This document shows, one piece after another, positions 1 to 9,330 of a DNA stretch of 34,052 nt; position 1 is the first letter of the stretch; each line of letters begins with the position of its first letter. Position numbers and translations under genes: made by a program. This DNA is from Thermoplasmata archaeon (GTDB lineage: Archaea > Thermoplasmatota > Thermoplasmata > Thermoplasmatales > Thermoplasmataceae). The notes below the pieces were generated by a model. It worked only from the letters and a program-made list of their open reading frames with translations, was not told the origin of the DNA and did no database searches. The DNA lies in assembly GCA_021846395.1 (NCBI GenBank), contig JAJZXB010000015.1, forward strand, positions 1 to 34,052. Reading direction: 5' to 3'.

Positions 1-1
1 G

Positions 2-715
2 GATAAGGGTTTAAGTGAAACTCATGGTTTAATTTTAAATCTTTTAAGAAAATATTTTGAATCGGGTGGATTCCCAGAAATTGTTGTGAAAAATTATGAA
101 TATAGATCATATTTATCAATAATGGTTGATGATATAATATTCCGTGATATTGTTAGCAGATATAAGATAAGGGAAATTAATGGATTGAAAAATCTTCTAT
201 AATATGTTTTGGATTCGTTTTCAGGTGAAATTACAGGGCACTCAGCATCTAAAGTTTCAGGGTTAAGTATACATTCAACAGTTTTCATTTAAAACAAAAA
301 TCAGAAAAAACTTCCCCAGGAAGGGTTTACTGTGTTGGCATTGGCATATTAAATTCAAACGATATTAACTTTAGCAACAATAATGGCAAATTCATGGAAA
401 ATACAGGGGCAATAGAACTTATGAAGAGAAGCAATTTCAAAAGGATTTTAATGTTTATTATTTTAAAGATAATAATACGGAAGTTAATTTTGTTATAAAG
501 CAGGGAAACAAAATTACAGAATTGGTAAATGTAACACACTCATTTAAGGTTAATAGCATAAAAGGCAAGGAAATCAATAGAATAATAAAGACGGCAAAGA
601 AATGTCCTGCGATAATTTAACTACAATAACATGGTATTATGAAGGTAGTAAAAATATTAATGATCTTTCAACAAATTTCATACCTTTAGGGAAATGGTTA
701 ACGAAAAATAAATAA
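2..715 (+). pseudogene. Decayed AAA ATPase (DUF4143/COG1373 family), C-terminal part, cut by the window edge
   Basis: Conceptual translation from base 2 gives the C-terminal half of an ATPase of the AAA_14/DUF4143 kind, including YFESGGFPE and DDIIFRDIVSRYKI, which are hallmark stretches of that family. The frame stops at TAA 200-202. The same frame then carries on with recognisable family sequence (SGLSIHSTV) to about 290. A frameshift leads to RVYCVGIGILNSND from 304 and to MENTGAIELMKR. Another leads to the nuclease-like segment TEVNFVIKQGNKITELVNV (from about 450). A third leads to the tail NLTTITWYYEG up to the stop at 713-715. One nonsense codon and at least three frameshifts make this a clear pseudogene. 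Its N-terminal Walker half lies left of the window. Intact members are about 380-450 residues and occur in many copies in archaea, with poorly known function. A second, better preserved member lies at 8052-9330. Confidence 0.85.
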
Positions 716-753
716 TAAGTATAAAATTTATTTAGCAAGAATTTTTAATAAAT

Positions 754-763
754 AAATAATTAT
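754..763 (+). promoter_or_regulatory. Putative TATA box for the XPD helicase gene
   Basis: An A/T-only stretch (AATAATTATA region) lies about 25-30 bases before the ATG at 786. There is no Shine-Dalgarno sequence in the few bases before that ATG. The spacing fits an archaeal TATA box giving a leaderless mRNA. The surrounding region is AT-rich, so the exact box is uncertain. Confidence 0.4.
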
Positions 764-785
764 ATCATTTTATTATCTGTACACA

Positions 786-2636
786 ATGGAAAAATTTGAA
801 CCCAGGGAATGGCAGAATTCGCTGATAACCACAATATCAAAAAATCTTGAGGAGAAAAATACAATGGCGATTGAAGCCCCTACGGGTTCTGGAAAGACAA
901 GCTTCATTTTATATCTGTCATTTTTAACAAATAAGAAAATAATATATTTGACAAGAACCCACAATGAATTTTCAAGAATTTATGAGGACAATTACAAATA
1001 TTTCAATTTGCCAATTATATATTTATATGGAAAAAGCAGCCTGTGCCCATTGAAGGAAAGGTGGTATGATACAGATGAGGAATCACAGAAAAATGTTTGC
1101 AAGGGTTGCATATTGAAGGATAAAATCTCAATAATAAATTTAAATTCTGCCGAATCACCTGAGGATTTTATTGAGTATTTAGTGGATGATTCAACTGAAA
1201 AAATAAGAAAAGATATAGAGAATAAAAACGTTGAAAGGGATTCAAAGGGGAATCTAATGGTTATGAAAAATGATAAGATCATTTCATACTGTCCATATTA
1301 TTCAATAAGGTCAACAATGAAGAATGCAAGAATCATTGTAATGACCTATAATTATTTACTTAACCCAGCGATAAGATACAGTATATTTTATGGGGATGAG
1401 GAATCAATAAATTTGAATGATTATTATGTTGTATTTGATGAGGCGCATAACCTTGATTCCGTTCTGGAAAACTTTGGAAGATCCATCTCCCAGAAATATG
1501 TTGATGGTGCAATAAAACAGCTAGTTGATAACTTTCCTCTTGATAAATACCGATGCCATGAAAGAATTGAGGCAAATTTGATTCTTGAAAAATTGATGGA
1601 CAATTTCAATTCAGAAAAGGCTGATTACTCATTGAAACTATTCAAATTCAACAATGATATAAAGTCCAGATTAAATGATATCGGGCCTTTAAGAAAATTT
1701 TTGGAAGAATACGAAAAAATAAATGAAGAAAAATCGTTTAGGGAGAGAAAGAGAAATTATCTGGAATCTGTATACAATTTTCTTGATGAATATAACCATC
1801 TGGAAAATGGAGATATATATTTAACAGTGGAAGGAAAAAGGGAAAATATAAAATTAAAAATAATGTACTACAATACATCTGAATATCTGTCATTTTTAAA
1901 GGATAAGGCAGTGATATTCATGTCCGGAACAATGCCCTCAGCAGAGCATGTATCAAAGGTATGGAATTTTGACAGCGTTTTATATTTAAAGGTTAATGAA
2001 CTATTTTTCAATACAGGAGGAGTAAAGAAATATGACATAATCAGGGGATTTACAACCGTGGGAAAGTATCGCGAGAATCTTGGCAATTGGTCAAGTATGC
2101 TGAAGCACTACATGGAATTTTCTTTAGAAACATATAATAAGTCCGAAAAAAGTGTTCTGGTCGCAGTTCCTTCATATAAAATATTATTCGGCGATTCAGA
2201 AAAGCAGATTCCTGGAATAGCATCATTTTTACCATCTGATATGAGAAAAAATGCTGTTTTTGAAACAAAGAAAATATCATTTTCAAGTATAGCAAAAAGG
2301 GCATATAGGGAAAAATTGATAATATTTTCGGTCCATGGCGGAAAACTCTTGGAAGGAATACAGATAATAAAGGATAGAAAGAGCCTGATCAGTGATGTTA
2401 TAATAGCAGGATTGCCATTGATACCAATGGATGATTACCGGAAAAACAAGATAAAATATTTAACTAAAACACTGGAAGGAAACAATATGTACAATATTTT
2501 ATATTATGAATATGCCTTAATAAAGGTGAAGCAGGCTGCAGGAAGATCAACAAGATCACCCGAAGATTCCGCAAATATATATCTATGCGATGATAGATTT
2601 GATTCATCATACTGGAGAGAAAATCTTTTAACCTGA
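786..2636 (+). CDS. xpd: XPD/Rad3-family Fe-S DNA helicase
   Basis: ATP-dependent 5'-3' superfamily 2 DNA helicase; the family acts in nucleotide excision repair and genome maintenance. Visible motifs are Walker A APTGSGKT (residues 31-38), the DEAH box in VVFDEAHN (215-222), and the C-terminal arginine-finger motif QAAGRSTRS (from residue 583). Four cysteines (87, 105, 108, 169) lie between motif I and the DEAH box, where XPD family members bind a 4Fe-4S cluster. The distance from the third to the fourth cysteine is rather long. The length of 616 residues fits archaeal XPD proteins. The start at 786 is the first ATG after an AT-rich promoter, and the protein begins directly with the Q-motif-like FEPREWQ. 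It stands alone with its own promoter; the next gene is a decayed methyltransferase. Confidence 0.93.
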   Translation: MEKFEPREWQNSLITTISKNLEEKNTMAIEAPTGSGKTSFILYLSFLTNKKIIYLTRTHNEFSRIYEDNYKYFNLPIIYLYGKSSLCPLKERWYDTDEESQKNVCKGCILKDKISIINLNSAESPEDFIEYLVDDSTEKIRKDIENKNVERDSKGNLMVMKNDKIISYCPYYSIRSTMKNARIIVMTYNYLLNPAIRYSIFYGDEESINLNDYYVVFDEAHNLDSVLENFGRSISQKYVDGAIKQLVDNFPLDKYRCHERIEANLILEKLMDNFNSEKADYSLKLFKFNNDIKSRLNDIGPLRKFLEEYEKINEEKSFRERKRNYLESVYNFLDEYNHLENGDIYLTVEGKRENIKLKIMYYNTSEYLSFLKDKAVIFMSGTMPSAEHVSKVWNFDSVLYLKVNELFFNTGGVKKYDIIRGFTTVGKYRENLGNWSSMLKHYMEFSLETYNKSEKSVLVAVPSYKILFGDSEKQIPGIASFLPSDMRKNAVFETKKISFSSIAKRAYREKLIIFSVHGGKLLEGIQIIKDRKSLISDVIIAGLPLIPMDDYRKNKIKYLTKTLEGNNMYNILYYEYALIKVKQAAGRSTRSPEDSANIYLCDDRFDSSYWRENLLT

Positions 2637-2882
2637 TATATTTGCTGCCCTGTATAATCTCCAATCGGTATGGGGAATAAATACATATTAAACCTTAATT
2701 CACCAATTTTTACGTAACATGTCAAGATCAACTCCCAGTTCATCCCTGATTTCCTTTGCCTTCTTCGGGATTTCACTCATTATTTCCGCCTGAGCTGGCC
2801 GGTAGACCCTTATCCTTTACCCCATATTCCCTGCCCATTCTATTGGGAATCTGGAAGTGCATGCCCAACGCAAGGAGGTTAA
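2637..2882. other. Non-coding gap between helicase and methyltransferase remnant
   Basis: No credible intact gene. Base composition shifts from very AT-rich to clearly more GC-rich at about 2730. On the minus strand a short frame (about 2787 down to 2707) starts MSEIPKKAKEIRDELGVDLD and ends after 26 codons. It could be the first part of a lost gene, but I do not recognise it. The methyltransferase frame is closed by TAA at 2880-2882. Confidence 0.5.
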
Positions 2883-3614
2883 GGAATAGATACGGAATGG
2901 TACCTGATTGCCCAATACAATGTTGGAAGGCTCTACGACAAGGACATGTCTCTGGATGAGTACAGAGACTTTCTGACATCAATTTGGAAAGAAGTATACA
3001 GAGTTCTTGTCCCGGGAGGGAGAGTATGCGTAAACATTGCAAACCTGGGCAGGAAACCATACATTCCATTGCACACCTTTATAATTCAGGACCTTCTCAA
3101 CATCGGTTTTCTAATGAGAGGGGAGGTCATTTGGGATAAAGGTGCAACTGCTAGTTCTTCGATTGCATGGGGAACCTACCTCTCAGCCAAGAATCCAGTT
3201 CTCAGGGACTCACATGAATATATCCTCATTTTCTCAAAAGATACTTTCACACGTGGAGCCAAAGATAATATGAAGTCTACGTTCTCAAAAGACGAGTTTA
3301 TAGAATTTACGAAGAGCGTCTGGTCCTTTAATGCTGAATCAGCAACTAAAATAGGGCATCCTGCTCCATTCCCCGTGGAACTTCCTGCTAGATGTATAAA
3401 GTTATACACTTTTGAAGAAGAAGTGGTACTTGATCCATTCATTGGCAGTGGAACTACTGCGGTTTCAGCAATTGACCTCAACCGTCATTATGTCGGTTAT
3501 GAGGTGGATGGTGAATACGTTAAGATAGCAGAAAAACGCATCAAACAGGCGATAGGAAGAAAAAACCAACAGACACTCCCGGGTGAAATTTCACCCTCTG
3601 TTAAGAATGTGTGA
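2883..3614 (+). pseudogene. N-terminally truncated beta-class DNA (N4/N6) methyltransferase
   Basis: The open part codes for the C-terminal two thirds of an adenine-N6/cytosine-N4 DNA methyltransferase. From the ATG at 2946 there are 222 residues, with the SAM-binding motif I DPFIGSGTT at residues 163-171, the segment PAPFPVELPARCIKLYT typical of beta-class enzymes just before it, and VPGGRVCVNI after the catalytic region. The catalytic DPPY/SPPY motif should lie just upstream. The frame there reads YLIAQYNVGRLYDKD, so the PPY has become AQY, and a TAA at 2880-2882 cuts off anything further. An intact enzyme would be about 280-320 residues. ATG 2946 has no obvious ribosome site. Composition is visibly more GC-rich than the flanking genes, suggesting transfer. 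The protein could still be made, but without its catalytic motif it should be inactive. No restriction enzyme gene is recognisable beside it. Confidence 0.75.
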
Positions 3615-3765
3615 ACAATCTTGAATGGTAATTTTTGCATAGGACTTTATTGATTCTAAAGGGCACTTATAATTATCCCACTTCAATCACTTTATTTAAA
3701 CTTTGCCCTGAATGCAGATCCTGCATACAAAAAAATACTTTTTTAGTTTGCTCTAATACCATCCT

Positions 3766-4944
3766 ATGGTAGATGTATATAAAATTATAAAAAAATATCA
3801 GTTTGGACTAGTACTTGCCATTTCCAGTTTTATGCTGGCCATATTGTCCTATAAACTCACTGGTACAGGCCTATGGTGGGGAGTCACCGGTGCAGAAAGC
3901 CAAATTGGTGGCGTTTTCTGGAGTTATTTTGGCTTTCCAGTAGGTAAATTGGCATATTACCATCTTTATAAAATTCCTCAATTTAGCCAGGCCTTTACAT
4001 GGTTTCTTGTATTCGGTATTATTCTAGGGTCATTTTTTATCTCATCAGCAAGGGGAGAATTTTCCATTAGGCAGATACCAAACAAATGGATGGCTTTGAA
4101 AATCTTAATTGGAGGATTTCTTATAGGGTATGGAACCCGAATGGCTGGCGGTTGCAATATAGGAGATTTTTATTCGGGATTTGCAACTGGAAGTGCATGG
4201 GCTTTTCCATTTTTTCTGGCAATGATTCTGGGAATTTATACGGTCTCCGTACTGGGTAAACACAGGGTTTGGAAGGCATTTCCTGCAGAATATTCCAGCA
4301 ATGTCATATGGCCCAGAAAAAAATTTCAGACAATGATCCTGGCAATTTCGATTATTTTAATTGCAATTCTTATTATTCTTGGATTTCACAGCAATATGGT
4401 TGAACTATGGCTCATTTTTGGCATTATATTCGGAGTTACCGGTTACATTGGATCACTTTGCTTTCAAACATCATTCAGGGAAACAATTTCAGGATCAAAT
4501 AAAAAAGAAATGGTAAAAATACTTTCTATTTCTCTTCTTGTATTTGCCATTCTATCGCAGATCGCAATACTTGGTTTTGGAATTAGAGTTAATTTCTTCT
4601 TTGACCAAAGTGAAAGCATTAGTTTCCAGTCAATCGGTGGATATATTTTTGGCATTGGAATGGGACTGGCGTTCAACTGTACATACAGTATGGAATGGAG
4701 AATGGGATCAGGCAATATACAGGCAATTCTTGCGTTCTTGGGTCTTACATTTCTGGGTGCACCGGCATTCGCCCTAACATATTCATGGTGGCATTATGCA
4801 GTCCCACAGATTGTGATGCCTGCTTCATACTGGCAATTTTCCCTTTACAGATTTGGAATTCCTGGAGCAATCCTTATTGACGTTTTCCCCGTTCTATGGT
4901 TTCTTTACGCTAAACGGTTTTCATGGGGAAAAAAGATTTCATAA
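3766..4944 (+). CDS. YeeE/YedE (TsuA-type) thiosulfate or sulfur-compound transporter
   Basis: Integral membrane protein of 392 residues with about ten hydrophobic segments. It carries two family signatures: GTRMAGGCNIGD (residues 123-134, Cys130) and GSLCFQTSFRE (229-239, Cys232). In the bacterial thiosulfate importer TsuA/YeeE, paired cysteines in such motifs relay thiosulfate across the membrane. The domain is duplicated (two YeeE halves), as expected for the full-length family. Import of thiosulfate or a related reduced sulfur compound is therefore likely, but the substrate is inferred. No sulfurtransferase gene (TusA, DsrE, rhodanese) lies next to it. It appears to be a single transcription unit, with an AT-rich promoter stretch around 3690-3745. 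The ATG at 3766 is the only reasonable start. Composition is slightly richer in GC than downstream genes. Confidence 0.85.
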   Translation: MVDVYKIIKKYQFGLVLAISSFMLAILSYKLTGTGLWWGVTGAESQIGGVFWSYFGFPVGKLAYYHLYKIPQFSQAFTWFLVFGIILGSFFISSARGEFSIRQIPNKWMALKILIGGFLIGYGTRMAGGCNIGDFYSGFATGSAWAFPFFLAMILGIYTVSVLGKHRVWKAFPAEYSSNVIWPRKKFQTMILAISIILIAILIILGFHSNMVELWLIFGIIFGVTGYIGSLCFQTSFRETISGSNKKEMVKILSISLLVFAILSQIAILGFGIRVNFFFDQSESISFQSIGGYIFGIGMGLAFNCTYSMEWRMGSGNIQAILAFLGLTFLGAPAFALTYSWWHYAVPQIVMPASYWQFSLYRFGIPGAILIDVFPVLWFLYAKRFSWGKKIS

Positions 4945-4982
4945 ACCATCCATTATTATAACTTTGGATTAAAAAATATATT

Positions 4983-5195
4983 TTATTCTTTTATATTTTT
5001 ATTGTTAGTATGTAGTTTGTATTTACCATTTTCAGTGTCGTACATGTTAATATCGTAAATTGTGCTAGTTGCACTGTGTAAACGCCAAATGAAAATTGAT
5101 CCAGGCAGTCTATCATTAAGAAATGGAGGCTGGAATTGAAGAAGATGGAAGATGTTTATATGATTAGGACGATGAGGGTATGAGTATAATGGAAG
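4983..5195 (-). pseudogene. Unrecognised coding remnant (about 70 codons, no start)
   Basis: Within the gap between the transporter and the peptidase (4945-5536), the minus strand keeps one frame open from TAA 5196-5198 down to TAA 4983-4985. The translation looks like real protein, with stretches PHRPNHINIFHLLQF, NDRLPGSIFIWRLHS, TSTIYDINMYD and TENGKYKLHTNNKNIKE at the end. There is no start codon at a sensible place, so this is the C-terminal end of a truncated gene. I cannot name the family; an interior piece of a DDE transposase is a weak guess. The rest of the gap (4945-4982 and 5196-5536) holds nothing recognisable apart from AT-rich promoter sequence before 5537. Confidence 0.4.
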
Positions 5196-5536
5196 TTATA
5201 AATTAGCAAAAATCAGAAAACAATTAATTATTATAGGTAATATCGCATAATTCATTGCGGCCATTGAAGAAATAATATATGTTACGCAATTGGGGTGTTA
5301 TAAAAAATAGTAACAATTAACCCATATGCATGTAATTCAAAATCATGTTATTTGTTTTATAAGATACAGGTAATTTATTGATAATATTGCATTATCTATT
5401 ATTTTAGTTATAAATAAGATATAGAAAGCAGGAAAAAATTTAACTCCTGTGGATGAGAAATTCTTTCAGGGAGAGGGAAGAATGTTCCTTAACAGAATGA
5501 TAAATAATATTAAATAAAATACTTCAATTATAAACA

Positions 5537-7495
5537 ATGGAAAGCAAAACGGTGAATGAACCATTAAAATTTTCAATAGAATATATGGATTTTAAAAATG
5601 ACCCTGCTGAAGATTTTTATAAATTTTCAAATGGTAAATGGCTTGAAAAAGCCAAAATACCTGGTGATAAAACAAGGCACGAAGCTTTTTCAATTCTTGC
5701 AGAAAAAAATCTGTATAAATTGAAATCAATTTTAGGTGAATTAAAAAATAAGGAAAATCCTGATAAAATAGAAAAAATGGTAAGTGATTTCTATAAATCA
5801 GGTATGGATACAGAATTAATAGAAAAATTGAAGTTCGAACCACTGAAAGATATGGTGAGTATTTTAGATGATATGAAGAGCCATGCGGATTTGCCATTAG
5901 TATTATCAAAACTTTCTATGAATGGAATAGACACTTTATTTGGCTTTGGTTCAGAAGCAGACGAAAAGAACAGTGAGATATATGCATTTTATTTGATGCA
6001 ATCTGGGTTATCATTGCCAGATCGTGATTATTATTTAAATGACCAGTTTAAAGATATTTTAAAGGAATATGAAAAGCACATAAAAATAATGCTTGATTTG
6101 TATGGATATGAAAACCCTGAAAAATTTGAGAAAAAAATTGTAAATATAGAGAAAAAAATAGCAGAATTTTCAAGGTCTAGAGTCGATTTAAGAGACCCAG
6201 AAAAGAATTACAATAAAATGCTTTTAAACGAATTATCTGAAAATTATAAAAACTTTGATTTCTCTTTATTTTTAAACATTATAAATTTTAAGCATTCAGA
6301 TTATGTTATCATAGGACAGCCCGAATTTTTTAAAAATGTAATTGATTATTTCGAAACATTGAATATAGATGATATAAAAAATTATTTATTCTGGAAAATA
6401 CTGAATTCAACTGCATCTCTTTTGCATAAGGAGGTCAGAGATGAGGATTTCAGATTTTATAAAAAAGTTCTTCTTGGCCAAGAAAAGCAGGAGGAAAGGT
6501 GGAAAACTGTAGTTAAGGTTATTGATGCGTCCATAGGGGAGGCTCTGGGAGAATTATATGTTAAAAGATATTTTCCACCTGGTGCAAAGGAAAGAATGAT
6601 GGCAATGATCTCAGATATAGAAGATGTTTTTAAAGAAAGGCTAAAAAATGTTGAATGGATGACTCCAAAAACAAAGGAAATGGCATTGAAAAAATTCTCA
6701 AAGTTCAATGAGAAAATCGGATATCCAGACAAATTCATGGATTATTCATCGATAAAAATAGAAAAAAATGATTATTTTGGCAATGTTCTCCGAGCTGATT
6801 TGTTTGAAATGAATCGCCAGATGAACAGAATAGGAAACAATGTGGATAAAACTGAATGGGAAATGACACCTCCGACCGTAAATGCATACTTCAACCCTTT
6901 AAAGAATGAAATTGTATTCCCAGCAGGAATATTGCAGCCACCATTCTTTGACAACGAAATGGATGATGCCGTGAATTATGGTGGCATAGGAGGAGTAATA
7001 TCACATGAAATAACACATGGTTATGATGATGAGGGAAGGCATTTTGATGAAAACGGCAATCTTGTGGATTGGTGGTCAGAAGAAGATGCAAGAAAGTTTG
7101 ATGAATATGCAGATAAGGTTGTTAAATTATATGATTCTCTGGAGATCCTTCCAGGAATACATGTCAATGGAAAATTAACGCTAGGAGAGGACATAGCGGA
7201 TTTGGGAGGAGTGTATATTGCATATAATGCCCTTGAAAATCATCTGAAGAAACATCCTGAATTGAACAAAAAAATAGATAACTTAACCCCTGAGCAGAGA
7301 TTTTTCATATCATGGTCGCAGGTGTGGAGAGGAAAAATAAGGGAAAATGAAATAAAAAGATTAATAACAATCGATCCACACGCCCCCTCAAAATTTAGGG
7401 GAGAAGTACCGGTATGGAATCATGAAGAATTTGAGAAAACATTCAAGGAATATATAAAAAATGATAAAAAGAAGGAGAAAATAAAAATTTGGTAA
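5537..7495 (+). CDS. M13 family zinc metallopeptidase (neprilysin/PepO-like)
   Basis: Zinc endopeptidase of 652 residues, the usual length for bacterial PepO-type members. The zinc motif HEITH lies at residues 490-494 (SHEITHGYDDEGR), and the third ligand motif GEDIADLGG at 550-558 (Glu551). The substrate-backbone motif NAYFNP and the FPAGILQPPFF stretch precede the zinc site. The N-terminal half carries the M13 N-domain (DPAEDFYKFSNGKW, residues 17-30), and the family C-terminus with FRGEVPVWNHEEF is complete. There is no signal peptide or N-terminal membrane anchor, so it should be cytosolic, where it would cut peptides rather than folded proteins. It is monocistronic, with AT-rich sequence and no Shine-Dalgarno site before ATG 5537. 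It could work on peptides in a peptide-scavenging acidophile, but there is no direct link to the ABC transporter further on. Confidence 0.96.
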   Translation: MESKTVNEPLKFSIEYMDFKNDPAEDFYKFSNGKWLEKAKIPGDKTRHEAFSILAEKNLYKLKSILGELKNKENPDKIEKMVSDFYKSGMDTELIEKLKFEPLKDMVSILDDMKSHADLPLVLSKLSMNGIDTLFGFGSEADEKNSEIYAFYLMQSGLSLPDRDYYLNDQFKDILKEYEKHIKIMLDLYGYENPEKFEKKIVNIEKKIAEFSRSRVDLRDPEKNYNKMLLNELSENYKNFDFSLFLNIINFKHSDYVIIGQPEFFKNVIDYFETLNIDDIKNYLFWKILNSTASLLHKEVRDEDFRFYKKVLLGQEKQEERWKTVVKVIDASIGEALGELYVKRYFPPGAKERMMAMISDIEDVFKERLKNVEWMTPKTKEMALKKFSKFNEKIGYPDKFMDYSSIKIEKNDYFGNVLRADLFEMNRQMNRIGNNVDKTEWEMTPPTVNAYFNPLKNEIVFPAGILQPPFFDNEMDDAVNYGGIGGVISHEITHGYDDEGRHFDENGNLVDWWSEEDARKFDEYADKVVKLYDSLEILPGIHVNGKLTLGEDIADLGGVYIAYNALENHLKKHPELNKKIDNLTPEQRFFISWSQVWRGKIRENEIKRLITIDPHAPSKFRGEVPVWNHEEFEKTFKEYIKNDKKKEKIKIW

Positions 7496-7631
7496 TTTTA
7501 TCTATTTTTCATTAATTCTTGGCTGCCCTATAATGCACAGTTTCTGGTTGATAGTGTCATTTATCTTGTGTATATTAAAAGATGCTTCCTCTGGAACATT
7601 TCCTCTATTTTATAACCTGAACTCTCTGCAT

Positions 7632-7895
7632 TTAGGTACATGATATAGATTCCAGGGCATCAAGGATTTCTTTCTGCTTTTTTGTCCTCTCCCTTTCTAC
7701 AAGTTTTCCATCAATGTCAATCATCTGGAGTTTCTCCAGTTCAAGGAATGCCTTGTCAATGGAGTATTTCCTGCTCAATCCTGATTCTGACATCATCTTC
7801 CTGATTCTGAGCCTGAGTATCAGTGAGATAAATAGCACAAATATGAGTCCTTTAGTTGTGGCAGGTGTCCCTGTCCTCAATGGAAATTGATCTGC
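7632..7895 (-). pseudogene. IS transposase C-terminal remnant (IS1634/IS4-like)
   Basis: A minus-strand frame of about 88 codons ends at 7632. It reads FPLRTGTPATTKGLIFVLFISLIL, continues with RLRIRKMMSESGLSRKYS, and ends with a KLVERERTKKQKEILDALES-type tail. This pattern (a hydrophobic KGxxFVxFISLIL helix, then RxRIRKxM, then a charged tail with TKKQKEILDAL) is the typical C-terminal end of large DDE transposases of the IS1634/IS4 type seen in archaea. Everything upstream, including the catalytic residues, is missing; past about 7895 the sequence is no longer family-like. I saw no terminal inverted repeats. The flanks (7496-7631 and 7896-8051) hold no other gene, but the AT-rich run at 7990-8050 probably includes the promoter of the next gene. 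Confidence 0.6.
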
Positions 7896-8051
7896 CCCAG
7901 CAAAAACTGTAACAATTTTTTTTAATTTATTATTTGTTGGCCAAATAACTTTTTTATAATTTTTAAATTTATTACCTTTTTAAGTTATTAAATTTAGAAA
8001 ATAATAACATTATAAAGTAATTATTTATATATTTAAATTACATTATAATAT

Positions 8052-9330
8052 ATGGATATCTCAGAACTTGAAAAATTCAATGAATGGTGGATTAATGGCA
8101 AGGTAAGAAAATCATTATTGGTTAAATACAAAAGAATACTTTATTATGGCATTGAAAAAAATCTAGACAACAGGTTTATAGTTTTAATATATGGGCTCAG
8201 ACGCATGGGCAAAACAACAATTATTTATCAATTAATAGACCATCTTTTAAAAAATAAAAACAAAATGAAAATTTTATATTTCATTTGATGAAATTCAATA
8301 TAATCTGGATGATGTTTTAAAAACATATCAGGAAAAGATATTGAATAAGAGTTTTAATGATATTGAAGATAAAATATACCTATTTCTTGATGAAATAGAA
8401 AAATTACCTGATTGGGAAAACAGGGTAAAAATATATTATGATTTATATCCCAACATAAAGTTTATTATTACCGGTTCAGTATCTATATCTTTAAGGAAGG
8501 GATCAAATGAAAGTTTGGCTGGACGCCTATTTTCATATTTTTTACCTCCATTAACTTTTGGTGAATATTTGGAATTGAATAATCTAAAACTGGATGGCAT
8601 AATAAATAATATAGATTTATATAAAAATAAAATAATTCCATTATTTTATAAATATATAAAATATGGAACTTTTCCTGAACTTTTATTTAATAATGATGAT
8701 GAATTCGCAAGGGAATACATATTTGGGACCGTTATTGATAGAATAATTTATAAAGATATATCTGATGAGTTTCATGTTAATGATACCAATCTTTTAAAAA
8801 TATTATTAAAAACCGTGATAGAAAGACCAGGTATGATATTAAATTTTAAATCTCTATCAGAAAATTATGGTAGGGACCAAAGAACAATATCCAATTATTT
8901 TGAGTATTTACAATTTGGGCTCTTAACTAAAATAGTATACAATTATAGGCCAAATGAGGTTATAAGCATGAGAAAATTAAAGAAATGTTATTTATCAACC
9001 CCAAATCTCATTTTTGCCATGTCAGCCAATTTTGATGAAAAACTTCCATATATACTTGAAAATTTAGTCTTAATGCATACCAACTGTAATTATTTTTATA
9101 AAAATAACTTTGAAGTAGATTTTATTTTAAAAAAGGATAGTAAAATAATACCCATAGAAGTTAAAAAATCATACAAATCTATAAAGCAAATTAACAATTT
9201 CCTAAAACACTATAGTGATAAGGTTATGCATTCATTGATGATAACATTAAATGATGAGTCCATATCGGAAAATATAAAAATTATTCCAGTTTATAAGTTT
9301 CTTTTACTTGAGGAATATAAATATGATTGA
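8052..9330 (+). pseudogene. AAA ATPase (DUF4143/COG1373 family) interrupted by a single frameshift
   Basis: Two frames together make one complete AAA_14/DUF4143 ATPase. The first (8052-8288, 78 residues) holds the Walker A motif GLRRMGKTT (residues 48-56) and stops at TGA just after KILYF. The second frame is open from about 8281 (SFDEIQYNLDDV) to the stop at 9328-9330. It holds Walker B YLFLDEIEK, the sensor stretch FIITGS, the DUF4143 core (GTFPELLFN, VIDRIIYKDI) and the C-terminal nuclease-like VDFILKK...IIPIEVKKS. Expected KILYFSFDE is broken around 8275-8283, so a one-base change would restore the gene of about 425 residues. No other defect is visible, so this is either a recent inactivation or a sequencing error. 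The function of these ATPases is not settled. Confidence 0.85.

Noticed and set aside
2756-2959. 67-codon frame overlapping the methyltransferase start
   Set aside because: Its content (rich in Pro, Leu, Cys, Arg) is like an antisense or out-of-frame reading and it overlaps the protein-like methyltransferase frame.
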